64,000 nt of DNA from Harmothoe impar (GCA_947462335.1 OX381714.1:38847360-38911359), one strand, 5' to 3'. Shown: positions 43,510-54,345, numbered from the stretch's first letter. Notes: generated by a model not told the origin, from the letters alone. Program-made: numbers and translations.

Positions 43510-44301
43510 TTATAATTGGGTAGTACATATGTCTGTTGTTAATATGGCCTCCACACGTGTGAGGCCACGTGCTGCTACCTCTCGGGCAGCGATTGAGGTG
43601 TATGGTTCACCCAGGTGGAGCCGTGACAGAGCATCACTGAGGACCATTGTCTCCCCGGGGTGATGCTCCACCACGACTCTGATATCATGGGTCGCCGCGA
43701 ACAACCAGATCTCTCTTGCGCATGCGCCGAGCCATAAGTCTCGGGCGCGGCCGGAAGTGAGAGATGATGCTGAACTTTTGTTGTCCGTGGCGACCCGTAC
43801 CTCACACCCCTTAGGTGCCTTTCTTGCCAGTGTTTTTATGGCAAGTACCAAATTGATGGCCTCTTTTTGGCCTATGTGGTTCGAGTCCCAGTCATGAGTA
43901 TAGACTATATCATAGTACTCATGGCTGGAGTAGGCCCCCGCCGCCTCGAGACAACTATCACACTCTATTTCAAAGATATCTCTCACCTCCGGTATGATAT
44001 GAACACCATTACATTCTGCGGCGTATGACAGGAACCATTTGAGGTCGAGTTTGAGGTCAAGTGGGAGGTTGGTGACACCTGTTATTGGTGCCGCCCTAAG
44101 GGTAGTAAGTACCCTATTAAGGAATGTTCTAGCAGGGGGAACCGCTGTGGCTATGTGAAATAGCCTACCTGATAACCGCTGGAGTTGTTTTTTGGATGCT
44201 ACCTGCTTTTTGATCCATTTGGTTACTTCCTGTACCATTTCTCCCATTTTGTCTTTGGGGATTGTAACATATTTGCGGTATCTATGTGATACCCTAACCA
44301 T
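43510..44301 (-). CDS. RNase H domain (with RT tail) of the Ngaro-type element
   Basis: This 263-residue frame continues the RT polyprotein. The initial part (YVTIPKDKM) is the RT connection; the RNase H part has the acidic set in IECDSCLEAAGAY, QKEAINLVLAI, VATDNKSS and VLSDALSRLHLG. The ATG at 44299-44301 is probably not a true start, since RT reads through the same DNA (44223-44301) in another frame. The move from RT to this frame corresponds to -1. The frame ends in TAA immediately before the recombinase frame. Confidence 0.88.
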   Translation of the reverse strand: MVRVSHRYRKYVTIPKDKMGEMVQEVTKWIKKQVASKKQLQRLSGRLFHIATAVPPARTFLNRVLTTLRAAPITGVTNLPLDLKLDLKWFLSYAAECNGVHIIPEVRDIFEIECDSCLEAAGAYSSHEYYDIVYTHDWDSNHIGQKEAINLVLAIKTLARKAPKGCEVRVATDNKSSASSLTSGRARDLWLGACAREIWLFAATHDIRVVVEHHPGETMVLSDALSRLHLGEPYTSIAAREVAARGLTRVEAILTTDICTTQL

Positions 44302-45524
44302 GTGACCTTTTGGGAGGGTTGTACAGTTTTTTCCTCTGCTAGTTGGAGGCCTAACTCTTTCGCTAGAGTGCAGAGAGATTTTAACCCTGCCTGACCTTCT
44401 TGTTTGGTGGCCTTGACCGCCGCGTAGTCGTCTATATAACAGTACATGGGGTGGCCGCGGTTTGACATCATGTGAGCTACGGCCAGCGACACCCGCTGCA
44501 TGTGAGAGCAGCTGCTACGGGAGCCGAAGCTTGGTGCCGCGTCGCAGTAGTACATGTTGTCAAAGTTAATGCCTGCTAGGGGTAGATCTAGATAGTCTAT
44601 TCTCAGCTGGCGATAGGCGGCGCTGAGATCTGTTGAGTATATAAAGCAAACGCGACCTAGCTCCTTTACCTTGTTAGTAAGGGTGTGTATGGTGGGTAAG
44701 GTATAACCTATCTCCCTGCCCTGGAAGTTGTTTTTATATATGCCATCATTGACACTTTCCCCCTTGGGGTAAGACAAATCCACGATCACCCTTCTACTAG
44801 CTGAATTTTTCTTCTCACGTGTGAGGAGTGGACTTACTTGAGTCCAAGGTTTGAAAGGGGGAGATTTAAAGGGGCCCAGTAGGGTTCCTCTTTGTATTTC
44901 TTTTTCTATGAAAAGACGTACGTGTTTTGGGTGATCGTTTGCTGGTCCGTGATTTTCCAGGGTGGGGGTAGGTACCTTTTCCCTACAATATGAGCTAGGC
45001 CACCCATAAGTGAGGAATTCTAGTATCTCTTTATCATGGTATGTCTCTAGTTCCCGTTCCCATACCTTGAGGTTGAACCCAGATTTTATTTTAATTCGGG
45101 CACCCAAGTAATTTGGAAGGTTGTGACTTTTTACCGCGTCGTAGATTTTTGCAAAATCGGGGTTAGTGGTTCTGGCTTCGCTAGATACTGATGGCCAGTT
45201 GTCATTTATAAACCCGCTGAAATTGTGAGGGCCTTTCAGAGGCGCGGAGACCTCCTCATCCGAGACAAATACGTTTGTTTCATTTGCATTGATTGTAGGT
45301 TCGCCCCTTAGTACATTTGTTGTTATTTCTGCTGACTTATCAGCTACATAATGGGAATCAAACACCACTATACCTGGGTCAGGTGTGCCTTGGTTAGTAG
45401 GGCGATTGGCACAGTTTTCAACTACCTGAGGGGATACATTATTACGAGTAGTAACAGTTTGGTTTGAATTTGTTTGTATCACATCATGTACCTGTACTCC
45501 AAGTTTCCGGCGACCACCGCTCAT
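44223..45524 (-). CDS. Reverse transcriptase of the Ngaro-type element
   Basis: This 433-aa frame starts at an ATG whose first bases overlap the stop of the gag-like ORF (ATGA, 45521-45524). The N-terminal 100 residues are polar and variable. The RT palm and fingers follow: SRRVIVDLSYPKGESVNDGI, STDLSAAYRQLRID and the catalytic YIDDY box, then VTWLGYHID, as in DIRS-group reverse transcriptases. After WLGYHID the frame leaves the family pattern and stops within about 20 residues, while RNase H continues in the -1 frame. The ATGA overlap suggests termination-reinitiation. Confidence 0.9.
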   Translation of the reverse strand: MSGGRRKLGVQVHDVIQTNSNQTVTTRNNVSPQVVENCANRPTNQGTPDPGIVVFDSHYVADKSAEITTNVLRGEPTINANETNVFVSDEEVSAPLKGPHNFSGFINDNWPSVSSEARTTNPDFAKIYDAVKSHNLPNYLGARIKIKSGFNLKVWERELETYHDKEILEFLTYGWPSSYCREKVPTPTLENHGPANDHPKHVRLFIEKEIQRGTLLGPFKSPPFKPWTQVSPLLTREKKNSASRRVIVDLSYPKGESVNDGIYKNNFQGREIGYTLPTIHTLTNKVKELGRVCFIYSTDLSAAYRQLRIDYLDLPLAGINFDNMYYCDAAPSFGSRSSCSHMQRVSLAVAHMMSNRGHPMYCYIDDYAAVKATKQEGQAGLKSLCTLAKELGLQLAEEKTVQPSQKVTWLGYHIDTANMLQSPKTKWEKWYRK

Positions 45525-46810
45525 TGGGTCGCCGGCTTGGGGTTTTTTGCGGCGCGTTTGTCGTCTGCCCGTCTTTTCTTACCACATTCAGCCTCTGGGT
45601 GGAAGTGGGCCTCCACTGCATTGTGAAGACACCAATTACACACATGCTGCCTGCGATAACCGGCCGCTACATGGTCGCCGGTGACCTTACATATACCCTT
45701 GTTAAACTCTCGGCAAGGGGTGCTGGGTTTTGCTGCTAACACCTCTGCCGACATGTTATACAATTGAGTACACTCTGAGGTGTTTGCTGCATGCACGGTG
45801 CTGCTATAGACAGGAGCATTACCGGCTTTCTGATTACCTGAGAGACCGATGTTGGTGAGGTTACATAAATCTGGGGGGTTGACGTTTGCCATTTTTACAC
45901 GCATTAGACCTATGCCACTATCTTGCCATGTCTTGGGAGTTGTGCGTATGTTGGTGACAAGCTCCTCCGACCATTCCCTTACATTGGACCACTTATAGCC
46001 CTTCCTTACATCGTCTATCATGTCTTTTATATGGGACATGATCTCCCTTTTGTCTATGTCCGGTGTGTCTGGGAGGTCGTGATACATGAACATACCCCAG
46101 AGATAATCTGGGAAATTGAGCTCGCCCGGTCCGGTTTTCTCCCGTTTGTCCCCTTTTGTCACATAATAATGAGCATGCATATGGGCATTATTACCTGGGC
46201 GCATTGATGTGTCGTTGGCTGCTAGTTGCAGTATGTCGACAAGGCGTTGGGTTGGGGTGGCGGCGCTGCTGGCGTAGTCGGTGTACTGATGATGTTGAGG
46301 TGGGTGGCTGTAGATTGGGGCGGTGGAAGTACCGCCGGCTGCCGATGGCGGCCATTGTGGTGGCCATGGATACGGCCACGCGTACGGGCCGGCTGCCTTC
46401 CTCGCTGCCTCTGCGCGGCGTTCCTCCTCGGCGATCCGGTCTGCCTCGGCCTGCCTCGCCTTGGCCTGCCTCGCTAGGCGCTCCCTCTCTGCCGCCGCTT
46501 GTCGCTCTTGTTCTGCCGCAGCTCGGGCGGTCGCAGCTCTCCTCTCTGCCTCTTCTGCCTCCTCCCTCTGGACGCGGGACGCCGTTTCCTCGGGCGTTTC
46601 CTCGGTGTGGGGGCGCTTTGAGGGGCCTTGGAGCATTACGTCTGCTAAGCGTTTCAGCGTAGAACCCATCTCGTCCATTCGATTTGTGAATGAATCTAGG
46701 CGTTCTTTTTGTTGGTGCTCGAACCTCCGTAGTAGTTCTTTCTGTGTTAGTGCTTTGAGGGGGTTCCCTTCAGGGCCTACGGCCTCGTCGGGAGTTTCAG
46801 ACCCGCTCAT
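45521..46810 (-). CDS. Gag-like ORF of the Ngaro-type element
   Basis: A 429-aa protein from the ATG at 46808-46810, just inside the terminal repeat border. A longer frame to 46894 lies inside the repeat and is unlikely to be the start. Middle: a strongly charged Ala/Glu/Arg coiled coil (residues about 65-140) followed by a Pro/Trp/Tyr-rich stretch. The C-terminal half contains a Cys/His cluster (CREFNKGIC, then HVCNWCLHNAVEAHFHPEAEC) that looks zinc-binding. In this class ORF1 is presumed to be a nucleic-acid-binding structural protein. It overlaps RT by 4 bp. The plus strand over 45464-46877 also shows long frames, a side effect of the GC-rich Ala/Arg codons. Confidence 0.85.
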   Translation of the reverse strand: MSGSETPDEAVGPEGNPLKALTQKELLRRFEHQQKERLDSFTNRMDEMGSTLKRLADVMLQGPSKRPHTEETPEETASRVQREEAEEAERRAATARAAAEQERQAAAERERLARQAKARQAEADRIAEEERRAEAARKAAGPYAWPYPWPPQWPPSAAGGTSTAPIYSHPPQHHQYTDYASSAATPTQRLVDILQLAANDTSMRPGNNAHMHAHYYVTKGDKREKTGPGELNFPDYLWGMFMYHDLPDTPDIDKREIMSHIKDMIDDVRKGYKWSNVREWSEELVTNIRTTPKTWQDSGIGLMRVKMANVNPPDLCNLTNIGLSGNQKAGNAPVYSSTVHAANTSECTQLYNMSAEVLAAKPSTPCREFNKGICKVTGDHVAAGYRRQHVCNWCLHNAVEAHFHPEAECGKKRRADDKRAAKNPKPATQ

Positions 46811-46811
46811 C

Positions 46812-46975
46812 ACGAAAAAGGTAGGTCCGACCAGTAGGAGGGTAAGTGTAATAGTGCGGGGTTTCGCGGGGAATTGACAGGTAGACGCTTGCATACTAAT
46901 GAGATGACGTCAGAGCGTGCAGGTGGGGGGAGAGTGAGGCCTGGATTATCCGGCAATTATGAATTGCCGCGCAAT
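46812..46975 (-). repeat. 5' terminal direct repeat of the Ngaro element
   Basis: This 164-bp stretch equals 41656-41819. It forms the leader upstream of the gag-like ATG (46808-46810) and probably contains the promoter, as the terminal repeats do in this class. GGCAATTATGAATTGCC is a short inverted repeat that could bind the recombinase. Confidence 0.88.
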
Positions 46976-48123
46976 GTGCATTTTACTTGCCAGGTGTTTC
47001 AAAACTGATGTCTGTACTCTCAAATCCCACATGTGTCATAATGCCCAACCCCCACCAAGAAAGTGATACTATCACAATAATCTGAGGCAGTAAAGAATCA
47101 AATAAATACAGTTATCATTATGTCCTAGTGACAAGACCTGTACGTTATCATCACATTTACAACCACCTTCCTTTACATGTTTCCCCTTCTAACAGCAGGA
47201 TAGTGCTTCATAAATGATGCCATTCATTGTTAGGTTGCATGAATGAAATCCTGGTCAAGTATACATGTTATGCCAACTCAGCTAACAAAAAACATTCTTT
47301 TACGTCAAAATGACGTTTTTAGCCATACAGAAACTTTACATAACGTTTTATTTGCTGGGAATCATATGGGCTTAATGATTGTCATTTTCTAAATACATTT
47401 TATAGCATTTGGCTTTCTTTGTCTATGCTAACTCTACATGTGCTGGGAGTCGATCCCTTGTGCATGTCACACTGGAGGAGCCTTCTCCAGTGAGTACCTC
47501 CAGTACAGGGTAACTAACCTGTGTTTTTCTACTATTTTCTAACGTTTATAAGAAGAGGAAAAACACACCAGAAACCGCTATTTCTGCCCATCTTAGACCT
47601 CTCAGATGCTTAATAGTTGTCCTAAGGGGTGCAAAAGTATAATACATATAAAACAATTCCCCTGGTATTAGAGCCTGCCTGCATCTCTCAGAATCATTGT
47701 CCTGTGTCCTTTCTATATTACATACTGGTGAATAATCACATTTTCCGTCTCGACTATCCCATATCTAACCTATCCTGCCCTTGTTCACTGACCTTCATAC
47801 AATATTTGGTCGACGATTCACCATTATCCGCACAAATTGGTACTCAGAGCATCTAGGTGTATTGACCATCCTATCCTGAAGGGGCTACCTGCAGCACAGA
47901 ATCCAACCGGCGACTTCTTCCACAGGTTTTCAGTAGCTCCTCGCCATTAGGAGCCTCTAGTGTATTCAGTAGCTCATGTAGCCATTAGGAGTCTCTGCAT
48001 GGTGTACCCTGGTGCCTAAAAGTGGAACGGCAGGCATGAAGCGTGTAGGCCCGGGCACCAAGATGAGGGGGGACAACAGATTGTCAGTGATTCACCCTAT
48101 TCCTTATAGCTTCTGAATAGTTA
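46976..48123. other. Gene-free DNA right of the Ngaro element
   Basis: 47355-47485 is homologous to 28436-28560 (TATAGCATTTGGCTTTC, TGTGCTGGGAGTCGA), showing that the Ngaro element interrupted the end of the gene array. 47287-47353 is a small ACGT-rich MITE related to 16795-16856. No coding sequence. Confidence 0.55.
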
Positions 48124-49097
48124 CCCAGGTAACATAGGTACATTGGACCATCATTGGGCCAATATACCACTAAAAAATGGGCCAATATTGGCATTTTGAT
48201 ATTGGCCCACCGCTGGTTTGACCACTGGCCCAGTAATGGCCCATGCTCGGAAAAAGGGATATTGATTTCATATTGGCCCAATGGTGGGCCAACATTAAAA
48301 TGTTTTTACATTATTCCAAAGTTACAAATTAAACATCAGGGCAACCTTGAAATACATATGTGGCTCCAACATATAATTCTCAATATAGGACAATACTATT
48401 TTTATGTGTATAATTGAATGTACAAAGACATTTAAGACATGACTGTCAAGTATCATCAGTTTAGAAAAAGCCATTTCTGTCTTTTTAATCCATCTTGATC
48501 TCTATCCCAAATTGGTTAGACACCATACAAACTGTATTACTATGATTTAGGACTTATCTAACACCATTACCCACACATGACGTGTCTTCAAGTTCCTTTT
48601 GACAAATTCCCACTGATGTCATGCAGTAAATGGCACTTTTAGATATCAAATTTCATCCATGAACTTCCTCTGACCTTTAACCATGTAGAGCACACTGGGG
48701 ATCACATTTATAACCCAATATGATGGCAAAGTTGGAGCCATCCTGTAAGATATTCTTCAGGCAACATTGAATCCCCCTGGTGTAGATCACAGCCAATATT
48801 GGACAAGTGTAGTTAGAATTTATGTTGGTCCAACATCAGAAATAATATGATGGCCCTGAAATGTTCCAACACTGGGCCAACACTGGGTCAATATCAGCAA
48901 TATCAAGCATGGGCCAGCTCTGGGCCAGCGGTCAACCCAGCAATGGCCCATTATAGGAATTGCCAAGGGTGGGCCATCATTGTAATTTGTATGTTGATCC
49001 AATGTGTGCATTACCTACAATGGGCCATGGTTGGTATAACGATTGCGATGGAGTCGATCATCGTCGACATTGGCCCAATATACCCTTGCTACCTGGG
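48124..49097. mobile_element. TA-flanked MITE copy 1 (974 bp)
   Basis: CCCAGGTAACATAGGTA at the left and TACCCTTGCTACCTGGG at the right are imperfect inverted ends; TA lies on both sides. Many TTGGGCCA/TGGCCCAA words crowd the first and last 250 bp as subterminal repeats. Nearly identical to 61004-62003 except for a 26-bp segment present only there. No transposase. TA duplication suggests a Tc1/mariner-type mobiliser, but the ends are not characteristic. Confidence 0.8.
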
Positions 49098-50033
49098 TAT
49101 GGGACAAGCAGGCCAGTTTGAGCCTGTGACCTCCAGGGACCAATACCAATCGCCCTGATGGCTATCGCTCTGGTGCTATCTGACTCTACATCATTTACCT
49201 TTAGTGGTGCCGACCAAGCCGTAGATATCCATTAGCCAAGTCGATATCGTGCAATCTCTGCTGGCACATCAGGGAAGGGGCAGGATGGTAAATAAGCACA
49301 GATTGTCGGCCAGTCACCATATGTAGCCATGGTGATTGTAGCCAATGCTGAACTGCATTGTCAATGAAATATGTATGGTATGGATCACAATGTATGTATT
49401 TTATCCATTGTATGCATATGCCTTGTAAATTTATTGTACGATCACTTAAGAATGTCACAGTTCGCTTTATTGTGGGTCTAAAGCTGAATTGAGAATGCAT
49501 TTATGTTCATACAATAAGTATTTGTGAATAGAAAACTAAATTGACGTTATCAATAAATAATTGAAAAAAAGGTCTAGGTATAATCATGCTTTTAGCTTGG
49601 CCTGAATAATAGCTTTAACTATAGCAATAACTGAATGTCTGACATCAGCGAGTCACAAGCTTTTGGCTGGTTGAATTATTGAGGGGCTCATCTATAGCTA
49701 TACTAAATGCTCTTGGCTAGTGCAGTTATTGAAAATGTTATCTAACTACTGGCTTTTGATTTGTTCAACGTTAGATGCTCTAGCTCTGGCGTTCTCAGGT
49801 CTTGGCTCATTGATTAACTTCAGCCATCAGATACACTCTAAAAACAGTGTGTTACGTTTACACACTTTTCAACACACTTTTCTGAAGCCACTTTTAACAC
49901 ACTTTTTTTTGGTAACACACGACACACTTTTGGCAAAGGTGTGTTGAATCTAAAAAGTGTGTTGGTGTACAAAGCCATGGTATTGAGGAGGTGGGGATTA
50001 AAATAGCTGTTCTACACCTCACAGAGTATGTCA

Positions 50034-50102
50034 GGTGCCGTGGCTGAGTTGTCTAGGTGCTGGCACATGAGTCCTGTCCATGCAGGTTCGAATCCCTTGA
50101 CA
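50034..50102 (+). repeat. tRNA-derived sequence (SINE-like head)
   Basis: TGGCTGAGTTGTCTAGG fits the A box and GGTTCGAATCC (50085-50095) is a perfect B box, spaced as in a tRNA. The acceptor arms do not pair, so a tRNA pseudogene or SINE head is more likely than a working tRNA. Confidence 0.6.
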
Positions 50103-50727
50103 AATATTTTTTTCTCAATATTAAGTATGATTACTTCCTACATGGGTTAAGAGTTAAATTAGTATAGATTTATTTAATTTCTTGTTAGGGCTATTCATGT
50201 TCATACTGTGCATATACTGTGTGTATCACTTTTAAAGGCTTCTTATATCTAGGAAAAGTGCTTATTGAACTGCTCACAATAAAAGTGGGAATAGAAGATT
50301 ATATCAAAACTGAGTTTGTATTGACAGTAAACAAGTCTTAGTCAACCACTGTGAACACATCCTAGCTTCTGACCCTGGCGAAACTGACACACCTGATAAC
50401 CAACTGGTGACTGTGGCGCAAAGTGCCATGACCGTACCACCGTCAGATAGCGTGGGATGGCTGCTCTCACAACCTTTTCTCAGTGTCTCCAGTGGTCCAT
50501 TGCAGCCTTTTCCCCTCCCGGCTAGGACCACCTTCGTCAACACTGATATCTGCTATCTCTTTACCAGTCGCAAGTGTATTATGCTTCTACGGGTTGAAGC
50601 GGATCGGTGCAAGTCTCATGGGAGACCAGGACACTGAAGGTTCACCGCAGTCTGTCTATCGACACTTACAGACGCGACTCTTGTCAGGACAACTTGTTTC
50701 ACTTGGGAAGATTTGGTGCCAGGTCTT

Positions 50728-50797
50728 CTCTGGGGATCGAACCCAGGACCTCTCACACACTTGTCCAGCGACTTGCTCACTAGGCCACCAAATCTCC
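50728..50797 (-). repeat. tRNA-derived sequence (SINE-like head)
   Basis: On the minus strand TGGCCTAGTGAGC (50775-50787) is an A box and GGTTCGATCCC (50733-50743) a B box. The ends do not form an acceptor stem. The minus-strand tail continues into 50730-50330 and could be a SINE body. Confidence 0.6.
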
Positions 50798-51436
50798 TTG
50801 TACAATCATGGTGTATTCCCCCCTCAAATAGGTACCAGAACACACAACAGTTAGGAGCCACAAAGTATTCTCAAAGATTACACAACTTCTTACCAGTTAC
50901 CAGTAAGCTATATGACTTACCTTGGGGATTAATATGTTATGACATGAAGTGGTTCTTAGACAATACAAAGACCGCCCTTATTGAGTGATGCCAATGCACT
51001 GACTAATAATAACATAATTTGCAGGGTTTGATATCTATTATAAAGACAATAGTTAATCAGCTATTAATAAGCCCTGCTTTTACAGCCTTGCAGAACCTCT
51101 AATAAGATCTTACATGTGATGGTTATTTGGTTTACACAAAGAACATGTGTGTATAGTTGAAGAGAAAAAACATCTATTTCCAATATGGATTGAGTGAGTT
51201 AGCTCATTCAATGAGATTCAAATAATACAGTTTTTGTATGTATCTCATTGCAAATTAACCCCTATTAAATAGGTGTTATATCTTTCATTGTAGTAGAGGG
51301 GATTGGTTGGGGAGGGGGTTGTAAAACAGTTCAACCTCTCCTGAGGTGGAAAAGAAATTTGACCCTTCTTGAGGGGGGGGGGCTAAACTATTATGGTTCT
51401 TCTTAGAAAATAAACATTTCCATTTGACAGTGAGCC

Positions 51437-51505
51437 CCATTGGGAATCGAGCCGAGGATCTTTAAGTTCTCAGTCCAAAGACTTGTCTACTGAGCCACTG
51501 CGACA
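51437..51505 (-). repeat. tRNA-derived sequence (SINE-like head)
   Basis: On the minus strand TGGCTCAGTAGAC (51485-51497) and GGCTCGATTCC (51443-51453) are A- and B-box-like and properly spaced. The B box has one deviation; no acceptor stem. Confidence 0.5.
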
Positions 51506-51734
51506 GCTACTATATGGCTGTAAGAATGTAGCATAGGTGCATGATAGACATTTACTGCTGCTGCCCCCTTTTGTATATGATACACACCTCTCCGACCACA
51601 AGTGTGTAAGCAGGTAAGTGAGTTGACAAAAAGTGTGTTACAATTCATAAGTGTGTTAAATCTCAAAGTGTGTTGCAAATTTATGTGTGTTACTCTTTAA
51701 GCATGTTCCCACAACACACTGTTCTTAGAGTGTA

Positions 51735-53670
51735 GCTGTGATATTTTGGCTTGTTGGATGTTTGAAGGATTTGTGTAGTTTTAGGCGATTAATTTGTTGA
51801 ATTCTTGAACCGTTGGTCCAAATGTAAATTTTCGGGGGTGTACATTCATTTTAGCATGATCCAACCCACCTCAATAAAAGCCGTCCAATAGATCAATGAT
51901 CTTTTCAGGATTTAGTTCACACCGGTATATCTATTAGCGTTTGTCTTGTTTAATTTATGAAAGGTTCAACTAGCTTGGGACTCCCATCTACTTATGGCTT
52001 ACTGCCATTCTGAAGGCATGCTCTATATATTTGGTTGATGGCGTATTGTCTAACTCTATATAACCCATCGTGAAACTCCATGGCGTGGGTGTGTATTTGA
52101 TTCTCAAAACTCCACACTAACGATTATTAATAATGCCGAAGTAAGTACACAGGAGTCCAAGGAATAATGTGTATGTGTCGCTAATGAGCCATATATCATC
52201 CAATATGGCTGCATGAAGCCAATGGTAATGTTGAGCATTTGAGAAGCTGGGTGAAATACTGTGATCGGATTGATAGATGTTAGCTATAGCTGGTGGGTGT
52301 GTCCCTGCATGGACACACGGGAGAGTTGCGTAATACACCATGTGGGTAATGATCATAATTATGCTGGGCTATGCTATTATCTATGTATTCACAATAGATC
52401 ATTGACTATTAATAATACTGTAGGTAGGACAATGCTATTTTAATAAATGATCGGAATTTATCATAAGCATTTCAAAATGACGGGGGGATCAAGTGAAATC
52501 CAGATATGTAACTATTATTCATCTGCTGTTGATACTTTATTTTCTATGATTTTCTGAAAAAGAGAAGTTGGCACCATGCACCTGTCAGCTTTTACCACTG
52601 TGTTACTCATTGAATTGGTCCCAGGCTCTTCCCTAGCTAGATACTCAAGGGACTGCTAGAACTCTCCCAACTTTGAGGGGCTCTCTAGCATTAACTTTTA
52701 AATATGTCATCATTCTGTTTCTTGCATTCGGTTGGTTAAAATCTTTTCTGATTGGTCAACTATTCACATATCATGTGTGGTGCTTGACTAATATAATATA
52801 GGACACTCTACTGGAGGTGGCATTTTTAAGGTAATCAACCATTTTCAGGGAAATGATTATAGCTCAAAATAGCCCACACATTTTTACTCTAAACCAAAAT
52901 ATTCTTATTTGGGAAACTCTATACTAATTTGTGGCAGGGGGCCCCGTTGGGCCCAGGTGGTTTTCGGGTATAGAAATTGCCTTCAAAAGTGCTAAACTTT
53001 TGCTATACATGATTAAACTAGTTATTTAGTCATACAATAAAAATTATAGCATCTACCTATTCCATGCAATCAGTAGAGTCCATTTAAACCATATCTGAAA
53101 ACATTATTGAGCAAGATTGAGGCCTCTCTGAGCTTTTTGTATAGCTAGCACCAGTAACTGTCCTGGAAATGTGGTTCCGATTCACCTGCTGACACAGCAG
53201 TTGCATTAAATGTACCAATTAAATTCTCATTATCTATAATCTGAAAAACTGCAAACTAGCATGATGCATGAAGACACATTCATCCTCTTTCTCCTGATAT
53301 GCCATGCATTATTGTAACATGTTTTTTGGCTGAGAAATCAATGAATCCATTTGGGCTGTTTAGCACTGTGACAGATGCAGGACTGTGAAAGCGGTCCCTG
53401 GCTGTCCTCCCTACTATTAAGAAGCAATTCTTATATCGCTAGGATACCTCACATGCACGATAGATCAACCACCATCTATGCCTATTGTATGTCCTTGTTG
53501 GGTAGAGGCTATTTAATAATGATAGAGGTTGCTATGCTCCTGTCTATAGCATTATGATTATCATTTACAAAGTTTGCTGAGATACTATGAGTGAAACAGT
53601 CAGTGAGTCCACAGAGTTGACTCACTAACTTGGATTGCACTCGAGTCCCACAGATATACAGATACTAGAG
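51735..53670. other. Gene-free DNA
   Basis: No gene, RNA or repeat could be supported; AT-rich with short frames only. Confidence 0.5.
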
Positions 53671-53680
53671 GGCCATAGAT

Positions 53681-54087
53681 CCCGGGGGGGCCACTCCCTA
53701 TCTTTTCTATAGTCACTATGTGCGAACATCACCCTAAATTTGGTACCCTTATCAAGGGGCACATTTTTTTAAAAGCATACCCTTTTCAAGGTAAACTTAC
53801 CAGAAAAACGGACCCTAATCACGAATGACCCTGAAAAATATACCCTAATCACAGGGTGACCCTGAGAAAATAGGCTGACCAAGAAGTATTGTAGAAAAAT
53901 TAAGTAAAAAAGACCTTATAAAAAGACATGAAGGTCTGAAAATGTACCCCTTTCTCCCCAAATTTGCTTAAAAAGGACCCCTTATCAAGGACCCTCGCGG
54001 GTCCGTGCCTAGGGCCCAAAAACAGACCCTTTCCCTTGGAATCATGTTCACACATAGTCAGTAATGCTGAGGGAGTGGCCCCCCCCG
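53681..54087. mobile_element. 407-bp MITE with 9-10-bp target duplication
   Basis: CCCGGGGGGGCCACTCCCT at the left is inverted at the right end (GGGAGTGGCCCCCCCCGG), with similarity continuing inward through the ACTATGTGTGAACAT words. GGCCATAGAT flanks it directly (53671-53680, 54088-54097). The duplication length suits Mutator-like elements. Interior contains repeated ACCCTAATCAC and GACCCTGA words; no ORF of note. Confidence 0.82.
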
Positions 54088-54097
54088 GGCCATAGAT

Positions 54098-54345
54098 GCA
54101 GGGTCCCCAATCTCGCATGTCCAATCTAAGAAATGGTCATATCCCCCGGGTCATATCCCCTGTCACTTAAATCTCCTTGGCCCATTTCTCTTCCAAGAAC
54201 CTACCATGTCCTATGTCAAATTTAAAAAGTTCCCGATGTCATGTCACTTCCTTTTTCATCATGTTACTAATTATATAAGCTTCGTGTCATTTACATGTCA
54301 AATTTAAGAAATGTCCATGTCGCCATGTCGAATTTAGGGGTCTAG
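54098..54345 (+). repeat. Dispersed CATGTCGAATTTAAG-type repeat
   Basis: Units such as ATGTCAAATTTAAGAAATG recur several times and the block ends GGGTCTAGGGCCAT. Related to 32030-32330 in the opposite orientation and to 54730-54905. Confidence 0.6.

Larger units (their letters stand above)
41348..46975 (-). mobile_element. Ngaro/PAT-type tyrosine-recombinase retrotransposon
   Basis: Coding order on the minus strand: gag-like ORF, RT, RNase H, tyrosine recombinase. There is no DDE integrase and no classical LTR. Instead 46812-46975 recurs at 41656-41819 and 42126-42289, and the 3' flank of the recombinase ORF (42291-42534) recurs at 41351-41594 and 41821-42064. These split direct repeats are the hallmark of Ngaro and PAT groups, unlike the inverted termini of DIRS1. 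Both ends abut AAT in the host. A frame change between RT and RNase H and a stop codon before the recombinase leave its autonomy uncertain. Confidence 0.92.
49834..51732. mobile_element. 1.9-kb TA-flanked TIR element carrying tRNA-derived inserts
   Basis: CACTCTAAAAACAGTGTGTT at the left and AACACACTGTTCTTAGAGTG at the right are inverted, flanked by TA (49832-49833, 51733-51734). Both ends have clusters of AACACACTTTT-type subterminal repeats. The interior holds three sequences with tRNA-like pol III promoter boxes, so SINEs probably inserted into a MITE, or the element captured them. No protein-coding gene. Confidence 0.7.

Noticed and set aside
45464..46877. Plus-strand frames opposite the gag-like and RT ORFs
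   Set aside because: Antisense readings of Ala/Arg/Glu-rich codons of a well-supported minus-strand gene.
48154..48417. Repeated short frames in the TA-flanked MITEs (also 61076-61279, 48847-49158, 61753-62043)
   Set aside because: Present only because the MITE copies are nearly identical; composition follows the TTGGGCCA repeats.
50590..50640. 5S-rRNA-like word (catgggagaccaggac)
   Set aside because: Similarity limited to about a dozen bases; not enough to call a 5S gene or 5S-derived SINE.
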